Shown: positions 1 through 5,473, counted from the first letter of the stretch. The stretch: 6,706 nt of DNA from an uncultured Porphyromonadaceae bacterium (GCA_947176285.1 CAMWQF010000155.1:1-6706); one strand, 5' to 3'. Notes: a model not told the origin generated them from the letters alone. Numbers and translations: made by a program.

Positions 1-103
1 CGAGAAGCCTAAAATTGAAATCAAAATATGTGAGGGCAATAAGGACGTATGCGATGCCGTCTATCGTGAAGGTACGTTACATATCTTCACCTATGATGAA
101 TAA
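1..103 (+). CDS. C-terminal end of an unrecognised protein (5' end outside the window)
   Basis: An open frame enters from the left edge (first whole codon at base 2) and ends at TAA 101-103. It encodes 33 residues that finish in REGTLHIFTYDE. The alternating pattern of hydrophobic and polar residues suggests beta structure. Two cysteines lie close together (CEGNKDVC). The fragment is too short to assign to a family. It could be the last blade of another propeller, but no diagnostic residue supports that. It runs in the same direction as propeller A, whose most likely start is 77 bases downstream, so the two could share a transcript. Confidence 0.55.
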   Translation, partial: EKPKIEIKICEGNKDVCDAVYREGTLHIFTYDE

Positions 104-180
104 TTGAATCTAAACGGGTAACTATTTTGCATATCATTGCGAAAAGTTACCCGGTCCCTATAAAATATACCTACCGACAT

Positions 181-1257
181 ATGCTAAAGTCTTCAATAAA
201 ATCTCTATATAGATACTTTCTATATATGATTTTCGCTGCGAATTGCATTATAGTCACGTCTTGCTCCAAGTCTTCAGGACATTCCATTGAATCCAAACCG
301 ATGTCTTTTCAAATAATCAAGACAGACACCATTCTGGGCGGACCTGTGAACGCATACTTTATAGACTCACAATCCATCTTGGTTAACGATGCTAAGACAA
401 ATCCTTTAATAAGCGTATTTAATATTCAGACCGGACGGAATGAATTCCAGACAGCGACAATAGGGAATGGCCCAAATGAACTGTTTCCTCCTATTCGAAC
501 CACGATGGTCGACTCTACTTTGTATATTCTCAATCTCGCAGATAAGAAGGTCTACATTTCCAATCTAATAGACAGAACTTTAAACGAGGTGGCTATCCTA
601 TCAAAGGATGTAATGGGTATTTATTATATTTCCAGCCATCAAAAGTTCATTGCTCCGGTAATGCCCGTGTTGACAGATTCCGATGAGGTTTATCCTTATG
701 CATATGTTTACGATAAAGACTTCAATAAGGTCCAGGAGCTTGAAAGTTTCGCTACACTTTGGGATAAGGAAAAAAATTTTGATAGAAGCGTATTAAGTAA
801 ATTCCACCAAATCCAAGGCATCGCATCTGTCGACGACGGAGGTATTGCAATATTGGAAGCTCATGTCCTAAGATTGTATCATTATACGAAAGGTGCATAT
901 ATCCATAAACAGGATATCCTTCTATCTCCTTATGAATATGATGTATACCCTGCATCTAAACAAATGATGCTTCCTCATACCAAGCTGAAGGACGGATACA
1001 TGAAAGGGGCAAAGGATATTGTAGCATACGGAAACAATATACTGCTTTCAGTCGACACGGATATAAAAGGAGTGGATTCATCTCTACAAAATGTTGAATT
1101 ATGGCTTATGGATTGCGATGGAAAACATTTGAACACCTACATTCCTGACATTCCAGTTTGTTCATATCCTTTAGCTGTTTCTAAAGAAGGTACTGTTTTA
1201 ATGATGACTGATGATGAAAATATGTCATTGGCAGTCACTCGTTTCCCACATTTATGA
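181..1257 (+). CDS. 6-bladed beta-propeller (TolB-like/BF2992-type) lipoprotein A
   Basis: The predicted protein has 358 residues. The ATG at 181 is chosen because it gives a basic, hydrophobic signal peptide ending in the lipobox VTSC with Cys28. A TTG at 127 is in frame, but it would add 18 mostly polar residues ahead of the signal, and an ATG at 226 would leave a very short signal without basic residues. After the cysteine comes a serine-rich linker, then repeated short beta-strand patterns such as 'stlyILnladKKVYIsnL' and 'VELWLMDcdGKHLNTY', as expected for a propeller. The motif GNGPNE at residues 95-100 is typical of this Bacteroidales lipoprotein family. Inferred location is an envelope membrane, anchored by the lipidated cysteine. 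Ligand and function are unknown. Unlike the other three propellers, no NVEALA peptide lies directly upstream within the window. Confidence 0.85.
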   Translation: MLKSSIKSLYRYFLYMIFAANCIIVTSCSKSSGHSIESKPMSFQIIKTDTILGGPVNAYFIDSQSILVNDAKTNPLISVFNIQTGRNEFQTATIGNGPNELFPPIRTTMVDSTLYILNLADKKVYISNLIDRTLNEVAILSKDVMGIYYISSHQKFIAPVMPVLTDSDEVYPYAYVYDKDFNKVQELESFATLWDKEKNFDRSVLSKFHQIQGIASVDDGGIAILEAHVLRLYHYTKGAYIHKQDILLSPYEYDVYPASKQMMLPHTKLKDGYMKGAKDIVAYGNNILLSVDTDIKGVDSSLQNVELWLMDCDGKHLNTYIPDIPVCSYPLAVSKEGTVLMMTDDENMSLAVTRFPHL

Positions 1258-1272
1258 AATGGCCTTGCCATG

Positions 1273-1293
1273 AAAAAAGGTGGTTCTTTTTTT
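1273..1293 (+). terminator. possible AT-rich terminator hairpin after propeller A
   Basis: Sixteen bases after the stop of propeller A, A6-G and C-T6 form a 7-bp stem around the loop GTGGTT, and the T run continues to seven. A small additional stem (ATGGC-CTT-GCCAT) sits just before it at 1259-1271. The shape resembles an intrinsic terminator with an A-U-rich stem, but it has only one G-C pair and would be weak. It overlaps the start of the DUF1573 remnant, so the A and T runs could simply be lysine and phenylalanine codons of that old gene. Confidence 0.3.
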
Positions 1294-1417
1294 AGGAACG
1301 GACACCATCCCCGGAGAGTTCGAAAGCTCCATACATGTATACCTTGAGGATTTTGAATATCCATTTGTTATAAACGTTTTCGGAAACATAAAACAGTCAC
1401 CTCTTCCGCTCCTCTAA
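1274..1417 (+). pseudogene. 3' remnant of a DUF1573-like gene
   Basis: An open stretch of 47 codons with no start codon runs from just after an in-frame TGA (1271-1273) to TAA (1415-1417). It contains TIPGEFESSIHVYL, then YPFVINVFGNIK. This has the same spacing as the last strands of the intact DUF1573-like protein at 1725-2162 (KGPFDAIMRIHY, then NPSIIRLHGNAE). Shared positions are G-x-F, then I, a proline, I and the final G-N. The N-terminal signal and the first two thirds of the domain are missing, and propeller A lies immediately upstream, so a deletion is the simplest explanation. Deleting one base from the A run at 1273-1278 would join this frame to an ATG at 1270, so a short expressed protein is not excluded. 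The homology is inferred by eye. Confidence 0.5.
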
Positions 1418-1476
1418 GTCCCATATTTTTATGATTCGGATCTTATGAAGGATAAGAAGGGTTACTCAAATCAAAA

Positions 1477-1485
1477 TAACTTAAT
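1477..1485 (+). promoter_or_regulatory. TAACTTAAT box upstream of NVEALA peptide 1
   Basis: The 9-mer TAACTTAAT ends nine bases before the ATG of peptide 1. The identical 9-mer is found at the identical distance before peptide 3 (5207-5215). The surrounding leader is AT-rich and has no Shine-Dalgarno sequence, as is common in Bacteroidetes. It may be a translation-initiation or leader element, or just inherited sequence from a cassette duplication. It does not match the Bacteroides -7 promoter consensus (TAnnTTTG). Confidence 0.3.
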
Positions 1486-1494
1486 ATCTATAAA

Positions 1495-1725
1495 ATGAAG
1501 ACAAGATGCATCTTTGCCGCAATAGCGGCAATCGTAGCTGTCGGAGCCGCGGTCGGCTACGACAAACAGACAAAAAAGACAGTTTCTTCTGATCTCGCAA
1601 TCGCGAATATCGAGGCCCTGACCACCGACGAATGGGGTTATGATACGGGCTGTGTGAGCGACGGCGATGGTTGTATACTCAGATATAACCGTTGGTATCC
1701 GAACGATAAGCCTCTAAACTATTAA
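1495..1725 (+). CDS. NVEALA-family secreted peptide 1 (two-cysteine type)
   Basis: A 76-residue peptide. Residues 1-4 are basic. Residues 6-22 form an alanine-rich hydrophobic segment that could be a signal peptide or membrane anchor. A polar linker follows, then LAIANIEALT at residues 34-43, a close variant of the NVEALA motif (Pfam NVEALA family) with Ile for Val and Thr for the last Ala. The segment after the motif is 33 residues long, acidic and aromatic, with Cys53 and Cys60, which could form one disulfide. The family motif and length are known features; cleavage near the motif and release as a short peptide are inference. The stop codon overlaps the start of the next gene by one base (TAATG), which points to coupled translation with the DUF1573-like lipoprotein. 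Confidence 0.85.
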   Translation: MKTRCIFAAIAAIVAVGAAVGYDKQTKKTVSSDLAIANIEALTTDEWGYDTGCVSDGDGCILRYNRWYPNDKPLNY

Positions 1726-2162
1726 TGAGAACCACCGCTACAACATTGTTTTACGTATGTGTCCTGGGCATGACCCTGTCTTGCTCAGGCACCTCGTCGT
1801 CTTCCTCCGAGGCTTCGCCCGAAATCATCGACTCCATTCCTATTCATCAGATTGATGATCAGAAGAATATAATTGAAGTGTACGACCTGGGGACTTTCCC
1901 AGTGGGGAAGGAAGTGCGAGAAGCTTCTGTCATATGCAATTTCGACAGTGTCAGAGGCGCAAGAATTGTGAGCATCGACGGCGACGAGCTAATCAGTGAT
2001 TGCCACCCATCGGTTGATTCAATATTTCCAGAGATGTTTATATCCGTGGATTTCAATCTCAAGGTGCCCGAGGAAAAGGGGCCGTTCGACGCCATAATGC
2101 GAATACACTACAATAATGTTAAGAATCCTTCGATAATCAGACTTCATGGAAATGCGGAATAG
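1725..2162 (+). CDS. DUF1573-like lipoprotein
   Basis: A 145-residue protein with a signal peptide ending TLSC (Cys20), then a serine-rich tether (residues 21-31). The domain starts near residue 49. VYDLGTFPVGKEV (52-64) resembles the first strand of DUF1573 (consensus like 'hdFGxixeGexv'), and KGPFDAIMRIHY with IIRLHGNAE (118-145) resembles the last strands, giving an immunoglobulin-like beta sandwich. The usual Cys-Gly-Cys-Thr signature in the middle is missing; only SDCHP with Cys93 remains at that place. The start overlaps the stop of peptide 1 by one base, and the 3' end overlaps propeller B by 11 to 17 bases, so the three genes form a tightly coupled operon. A role in binding or passing on the peptide is inference. 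Family assignment rests on pattern recognition, not on a profile search. Confidence 0.65.
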   Translation: MRTTATTLFYVCVLGMTLSCSGTSSSSSEASPEIIDSIPIHQIDDQKNIIEVYDLGTFPVGKEVREASVICNFDSVRGARIVSIDGDELISDCHPSVDSIFPEMFISVDFNLKVPEEKGPFDAIMRIHYNNVKNPSIIRLHGNAE

Positions 2163-3156
2163 ACATATGATTGCTGTTTTATCGCTCGTAATGGCAGTCT
2201 ACTCGTGCGGCAAAGGAGAATCTGGCGTGGTAGGAAGCGTGACGGATGTATCGCAACACATTCAAGCTCTGGACACGGATGACTTTCTCATTGGGAAATC
2301 GGCGAATATCTATGTCTTTGGTGACCGCCTTTACATTGTCGACACCAAAGCCACAGACAAGATCCTGTATGTGTTCGATACAGAAAGCGGGAAATACCTT
2401 GGGAGCGCGCTTAACCCCGGTCCATCTCCTTATGAAATCACTGAGCCCGGTGCGCTTGGCGTAAATGCCGCCACCGGGGATGCTTTGATGTTTGATTACG
2501 GTCAGAATAGAATTGTGGCCTTTAATGTCGACAGTATCCTTTTCGACAGCGTATACGGAATACGAACCTTGAGAAAACTCGACATGTCAGGTTTTCCGGA
2601 CTCTTACTTCTATGTGAACGACTCCACTGGCTACGGACGGCTCATCGTTCCTGACGGAGGGCATTCCTTCAGTCAGACGGTGTGCCGGTATGACATGGCA
2701 ACGGGTGACATTAGGAAGTTCAACAAGAGTGAAGCCGTCGGTGAAGGGAACCGATCTTCCGTAGCGGTGTCGCCTGATGGGAAAACCATCGTTGAGGCCT
2801 GCCGCACGCAAGACCTCATCGTACTGTACGATGCAGCGGGAAATCCCGTAAAGGAGATAAAAGGTAAGGAATATGATCCAGTAGCCGACCAATCCATGTC
2901 GTTTTTCAGCGGAGCCGCTATTACTGACCGCCATATACTGGTCGCTTACTGCGGAAAAAAGGTGAATGAAGGTTTTTATGGTGACCGCATCATGGTGTTT
3001 GACCTTGACGGCAATTACGTAGCGACCTTAGATCCAGGCATCGAGATAAGGAAAATGGCATATTCCCCTACTACGGACAATCTATATATCAGCACTCCCG
3101 ACAGCATCCAATTCTGCATCCTACCGCTTGGAAAAATCGAAGGTACCTTGACGTAG
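2152..3156 (+). CDS. 6-bladed beta-propeller (TolB-like) lipoprotein B
   Basis: The predicted protein has 334 residues from the ATG at 2152. ATG codons at 2146 and 2167 are also in frame. The start at 2152 gives a signal with two arginines before the hydrophobic stretch (MRNRHMIAVLSL) and ends at YSC with Cys19, whereas 2167 would remove all positive charge. Blade-like repeats are clear: YVFGDRLYIVDTK, KILYVFDTESGKYLG, VAVSPDGKTIVEA, RIMVFDLDGNYVATL. The family's G-x-x-P-x-E motif appears as GPSPYE at residues 90-95. The gene overlaps the DUF1573-like gene and is co-transcribed with peptide 1, so it belongs to that peptide's unit. It is visibly richer in G and C than propellers A, C and D. 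Binding partner unknown. Confidence 0.85.
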   Translation: MRNRHMIAVLSLVMAVYSCGKGESGVVGSVTDVSQHIQALDTDDFLIGKSANIYVFGDRLYIVDTKATDKILYVFDTESGKYLGSALNPGPSPYEITEPGALGVNAATGDALMFDYGQNRIVAFNVDSILFDSVYGIRTLRKLDMSGFPDSYFYVNDSTGYGRLIVPDGGHSFSQTVCRYDMATGDIRKFNKSEAVGEGNRSSVAVSPDGKTIVEACRTQDLIVLYDAAGNPVKEIKGKEYDPVADQSMSFFSGAAITDRHILVAYCGKKVNEGFYGDRIMVFDLDGNYVATLDPGIEIRKMAYSPTTDNLYISTPDSIQFCILPLGKIEGTLT

Positions 3157-3161
3157 ACATT

Positions 3162-3195
3162 CTATGGCTTTTGCGTGAGAGAACCTATGCTTTTG
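3162..3195 (+). repeat. imperfect direct repeat CTATG(G)CTTTTG
   Basis: CTATGGCTTTTG at 3162-3173 recurs as CTATGCTTTTG at 3185-3195, differing by one G, with 23 bases from start to start. It lies in the 105-base gap after propeller B and upstream of the small secreted protein. It could be an operator-type or promoter-region repeat. A Bacteroides -33/-7 pair with proper spacing could not be fitted. Confidence 0.25.
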
Positions 3196-3261
3196 TAACC
3201 ATTTTGGGTGACAGTTAACAACATCAGTCGAATCAAAACAAACATCAAAACATTATTAAAT

Positions 3262-3540
3262 ATGAATATCATGAGAATTTCAGCATTGTTAATTATGATC
3301 CTTGCGATGTTCCCCATATCATTTGCTGGAGCATCCCCCGAGAAGATAAATAAATCTGAGGATACAAATCCAACAGTAGTTGTAATCAAAGACGGAATCA
3401 AGAAAACCATCCCCTTCTCACGGACTGAGAAGATGAATCCGGATTCCGTTGAAAGCGTGTCCGTCAAAAACGACACCATCTTCATACAGATTAAAACTAC
3501 GAAGTCAGCTCCTCTCAAAAAAAATAAGAGTAAGAAATAA
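3262..3540 (+). CDS. small secreted protein resembling a miniature SusC-type plug domain
   Basis: A 92-residue protein. ATG codons at 3262 and 3271 are both good starts; a GTG at 3208 would add 18 polar residues ahead of the signal and is unlikely. Residues 1-24 form a signal peptide ending ISFAGA, with a likely signal peptidase I site and no lipobox cysteine. The mature part contains NPTVVVIKDGIKK (36-48), MNPDSVESVSVKND (58-71) and IFIQIKTTK (73-81). In order and wording these resemble 'PlvVIDG', 'lNPxDIESIeVLKDa' and 'GVIlItTK' of the plug domain of SusC-type TonB-dependent receptors, with the intervening loops removed. The tail is very lysine-rich (KKNKSKK). It stands alone between two cassettes and has no cysteine in its mature part. 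The plug likeness is inference; a free-standing periplasmic protein of unknown role is the safe description. Confidence 0.6.
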   Translation: MNIMRISALLIMILAMFPISFAGASPEKINKSEDTNPTVVVIKDGIKKTIPFSRTEKMNPDSVESVSVKNDTIFIQIKTTKSAPLKKNKSKK

Positions 3541-3591
3541 AAGTATTGACGAACTCCTGTTCGGGAATGCTTTCATGTGCAACTAACAATT

Positions 3592-3825
3592 ATGAAGAAA
3601 AATTTTTTAGCAGCTTTTGTGGCTATCGCCACACTCTGCGGCATCCAAGGGTTCGGCATGTCTTCCAAGACAGAGCAGGGGCTAACGGCCGCAAACGTAG
3701 AAGCCGTTTCTCGTTCTGAAATAGGCGGGGCTTGTGGCGGATGTTCTACATCGTATAGTGGTCGATACTGCTGTACTGTAGATTTGTATGGCGTACGATA
3801 CGTATTTAACCATCCCAGAACTTGA
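3592..3825 (+). CDS. NVEALA-family secreted peptide 2 (four-cysteine type)
   Basis: A 77-residue peptide. The ATG at 3592 gives the typical MKKNF start; a GTG at 3577 is in frame but less likely. Residues 5-22 are hydrophobic. The linker SSKTEQGLT leads into AANVEAVS (33-40), the closest match to the canonical motif in this window. The 37 residues after it contain Cys48, Cys51, Cys60 and Cys61 in the arrangement C-x2-C-x8-C-C, rich in Gly, Ser and Tyr, so two disulfides or a metal site are possible. No DUF1573-like gene follows. Instead a strong inverted repeat separates it from propeller C, which starts 81 bases after the stop codon. Secretion and maturation are inferred. Confidence 0.85.
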   Translation: MKKNFLAAFVAIATLCGIQGFGMSSKTEQGLTAANVEAVSRSEIGGACGGCSTSYSGRYCCTVDLYGVRYVFNHPRT

Positions 3826-3843
3826 CTGAATCTTTCATAAGAT

Positions 3844-3892
3844 TTAAAGGGGGCATGTCTAGTACGATAAAAGCCCGGCTTGCCCCCATTAA
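3844..3892 (+). terminator. inverted repeat between peptide 2 and propeller C (terminator or attenuator-like)
   Basis: TTAAAGGGGGCA at 3844-3855 pairs with TGCCCCCATTAA at 3881-3892, with 11 of 12 positions complementary, one A-A mismatch and a 25-base loop. The G5C block makes it the most stable hairpin seen in the window. There is no T run after the right arm, so it is not a classical intrinsic terminator. The ATG of propeller C lies only 14 bases downstream. A role in partial termination, 3'-end protection of the peptide mRNA, or control of propeller translation would fit the position equally well. Confidence 0.5.
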
Positions 3893-3906
3893 CCAAATCA
3901 TATGTT

Positions 3907-4959
3907 ATGAAACTAAACTACTTTTATCTTCTTGTATTTGCATATATGACGATTTCATGTAGCCAAAATCATTCCACTACAGATCAATTCGACATGGAAG
4001 ATTTCATGGAAATTCACGGTATACCAATCCTAGAAGAAGCAGAAATCCTGAATCCCCAGAATATTACCGCCGTCGATTCAGGGATTCTTTTACAGGACTA
4101 TCACGATCCTTACTTTCTCCAGTTTTATCAAAACTCCGCTGACTCCGAACCTCAGCAACTTGCTGTGAAAGGCAATGGGCCAAACGAATTCGTCAATATT
4201 AGAAATATCTACTTTAATCCAATAGTCAGCCAACTTTTCATCTACGACAATCAGCAGAGACGAGCCATCTCTCACAAAATCTCTGGTAAAAATAAAGTAA
4301 TTGAGGTAGACTCTTCTTCTATGGTAAGCCTAAGTAAATGCAAGGGTTATGAAATAGCTCCCCTGAAGGATGGCTACGTGACTAACGGTGTATTCTCCGG
4401 AAAACCTTTTGCCCGCCTTGATCATGATGGCAATGTCATGAATACGTTTGGCTCGTTCCCTGTCGATTCAGTCGAAATCACGGATCCTATAGCATTCTTT
4501 CTTGTTTATCAAAACATGATCATCACCAATCCTCAGGGCACAAGACTTGTGGCAGCAAGTTATTTGTCCGACTGGCTGTCGTTTTACGATCTGGCTGACG
4601 GCGACAGATTGATTAAGGAATACTTTACATATCCTCCAAAAGTAACAACCAAACAGCCGGATAAAACCACAACTTCCGTAGTGATGGATGATGAAACTAA
4701 ATCCACTTTTACTTGTCTTGCAGCCACTGAAGAGCATTTTTACGCACTTTATGACGGAAGGACTGAAAAAGAACTTAGAGATAATAAATTCGAATCCAAA
4801 TTCATTTTAAAATTCAACTGGAACGGTGATTTCGTGGAAGGATATAAAGTGAACGATCGACTTTCCTGCTTTTCTGTCACTAACGATGACTCCAGAATCC
4901 TAGGGATAGTCTATTCCGACGATGGAGAACCTTCCATAATGGAATATAGAATAAAGTAA
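3907..4959 (+). CDS. 6-bladed beta-propeller (TolB-like) lipoprotein C
   Basis: A 350-residue protein. The ATG at 3907 gives MKLNYFYLLVFAY and a lipobox-like TISC with Cys18; a TTG at 3880 is in frame but lies inside the inverted repeat. An acidic linker with two methionine-rich DMEDFME steps follows the lipid anchor. The motif GNGPNEF occupies residues 89-95. Blade-like segments include SQLFIYDNQQRR, DWLSFYDLADGDRLI, EEHFYALYDGR and FILKFNWNGDFV. The last, with its tryptophan and WNGD turn, is typical of the penultimate blade in this family. It follows peptide 2 and is probably that peptide's partner. Function unknown; surface or periplasmic ligand binding is inferred from the fold. Confidence 0.87.
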   Translation: MKLNYFYLLVFAYMTISCSQNHSTTDQFDMEDFMEIHGIPILEEAEILNPQNITAVDSGILLQDYHDPYFLQFYQNSADSEPQQLAVKGNGPNEFVNIRNIYFNPIVSQLFIYDNQQRRAISHKISGKNKVIEVDSSSMVSLSKCKGYEIAPLKDGYVTNGVFSGKPFARLDHDGNVMNTFGSFPVDSVEITDPIAFFLVYQNMIITNPQGTRLVAASYLSDWLSFYDLADGDRLIKEYFTYPPKVTTKQPDKTTTSVVMDDETKSTFTCLAATEEHFYALYDGRTEKELRDNKFESKFILKFNWNGDFVEGYKVNDRLSCFSVTNDDSRILGIVYSDDGEPSIMEYRIK

Positions 4960-4995
4960 ACAATCATCCGGGTCTTAGGACTACACGAAGCTTAT

Positions 4996-5021
4996 AAACC
5001 GTTATAGTAAACCGTTATAGT
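4996..5021 (+). repeat. tandem 13-bp direct repeat (AAACCGTTATAGT x2)
   Basis: The unit AAACCGTTATAGT occurs twice in immediate succession with no mismatch, and the preceding T at 4995 extends the periodicity by one base. It ends five bases before the ATG of the 60-residue gene at 5027. Such a repeat can be a pair of regulator sites, since 13 bp is a little over one helical turn, or a recent slippage duplication. Confidence 0.6.
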
Positions 5022-5026
5022 CATGT

Positions 5027-5209
5027 ATGGATCGATTTAGATCAATTGGCATGGGGTGTATACTCTTAGGATTAATATGTCTGCTTTTATCAGTTCATAT
5101 TAATTCAAAACCTCTATTACTGAGACTCTTCATTTTCAAACAGTGTATTTTTCGTCAAGATTCAGATAGAGACAGCATCAACGTGTTCGGTAACATAAGT
5201 ATTTATTAA
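5027..5209 (+). CDS. 60-residue membrane or secreted protein, probable shortened DUF1573-like gene
   Basis: It begins with MDRFRS, then a strongly hydrophobic stretch at residues 7-23 (GMGCILLGLICLLLSV) that looks like a signal peptide or membrane anchor. The C-terminus reads FKQCIFRQ, then DSINVFGNISIY. The heptapeptide INVFGNI (51-57) is identical to one in the DUF1573 remnant at 1274-1417, with only three third-position base differences over 21 bases. The gene thus looks like a DUF1573-like lipoprotein that kept its signal and last strands and lost the middle. Its place between propeller C and peptide 3 mirrors the remnant between propeller A and peptide 1. It stops 15 bases before peptide 3. 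Whether it is still made is uncertain; it may be decaying. Confidence 0.4.
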   Translation: MDRFRSIGMGCILLGLICLLLSVHINSKPLLLRLFIFKQCIFRQDSDRDSINVFGNISIY

Positions 5210-5215
5210 CTTAAT
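5207..5215 (+). promoter_or_regulatory. TAACTTAAT box upstream of NVEALA peptide 3
   Basis: This is the second copy of the 9-mer found before peptide 1, again ending nine bases before the ATG. Here it overlaps the stop codon of the preceding 60-residue gene, so sequence conservation is not explained by coding. It may be a leader element or inherited from duplication. Confidence 0.3.
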
Positions 5216-5239
5216 TTTTAGCGTATGAAACTAAAAATT
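5213..5239 (+). promoter_or_regulatory. hairpin with the start codon of peptide 3 in its loop
   Basis: AATTTTTAG (5213-5221) and CTAAAAATT (5231-5239) are perfect reverse complements. They enclose the nine-base loop CGTATGAAA, which carries the ATG at 5225. With eight of nine pairs being A-U the stem is weak, but it could act as a temperature- or ribosome-sensitive switch. It may equally be a chance result of AT-rich sequence. Confidence 0.25.
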
Positions 5240-5473
5240 TTTCTTGCAACTATTATGTTAGCAGGAGGAGTCCTCTTCTTCCTTGGCAAGGAAGACTCTA
5301 CAGGATTCACAGATTCCACCCTTCGTATGGCAAACATCATGGCGCTCTCAAAGAGTGAAAGTGGACCTAAGTGTCCCAACGGCTGTAAAGACATAGGCTG
5401 GGGTTGGGATAAGATTCTTGAATGTGATTGCAATTACGATCACTTTTCAAGTTGTAACAGCCGGGGATGCTAA
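5225..5473 (+). CDS. NVEALA-family secreted peptide 3 (six-cysteine type)
   Basis: An 82-residue peptide. MKLK is followed by a hydrophobic stretch to residue 20. The polar linker KEDSTGFTDSTLR leads to MANIMALS (35-42), a divergent NVEALA motif in which the usual Glu is Met. The 40 residues after it are rich in Gly, Trp and Asp and carry Cys50, Cys54, Cys67, Cys69, Cys77 and a C-terminal Cys82. This is enough for three disulfides, giving a small knotted peptide, or for metal binding. The spacing (C-x3-C-x12-C-x-C-x7-C-x4-C) matches no peptide family I recognise. The gene is followed by 106 bases without a gene and then propeller D. Family placement rests on the motif, size and neighbours. 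Confidence 0.8.
   Translation: MKLKIFLATIMLAGGVLFFLGKEDSTGFTDSTLRMANIMALSKSESGPKCPNGCKDIGWGWDKILECDCNYDHFSSCNSRGC

Noticed and set aside
121..130. ACTATTTTGC as a Bacteroides -7 promoter element before propeller A
   Set aside because: The spacing within TAnnTTTG is one base short and no -33 TTTG lies at the right distance.
127..180. TTG start extending propeller A by 18 residues
   Set aside because: It puts polar residues ahead of a complete lipoprotein signal peptide that begins at the ATG at 181.
1424..1431. TATTTTTA as a -7 promoter element before peptide 1
   Set aside because: It matches seven of eight consensus positions, but no TTTG lies about 19-21 bases upstream, so support is too thin.
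2587..2934. 115-codon open frame on the - strand
   Set aside because: It lies wholly inside propeller B, whose signal peptide, motif and blade pattern are clear; it has no recognisable domain or signal of its own.
3162..3518. 118-codon open frame on the - strand over the plug-like protein
   Set aside because: Its hydrophobic stretch is the antisense of the signal peptide on the + strand, which has the better start, signal and motifs.
3550..3563. CGAAC-TCCT-GTTCG hairpin after the plug-like protein as a terminator
   Set aside because: It is only a 5-bp stem with no T run; chance occurrence is likely.
3573..3896. 107-codon open frame on the - strand over peptide 2
   Set aside because: It is antisense to a well-supported NVEALA peptide and runs through the inverted repeat; it has no recognisable features.
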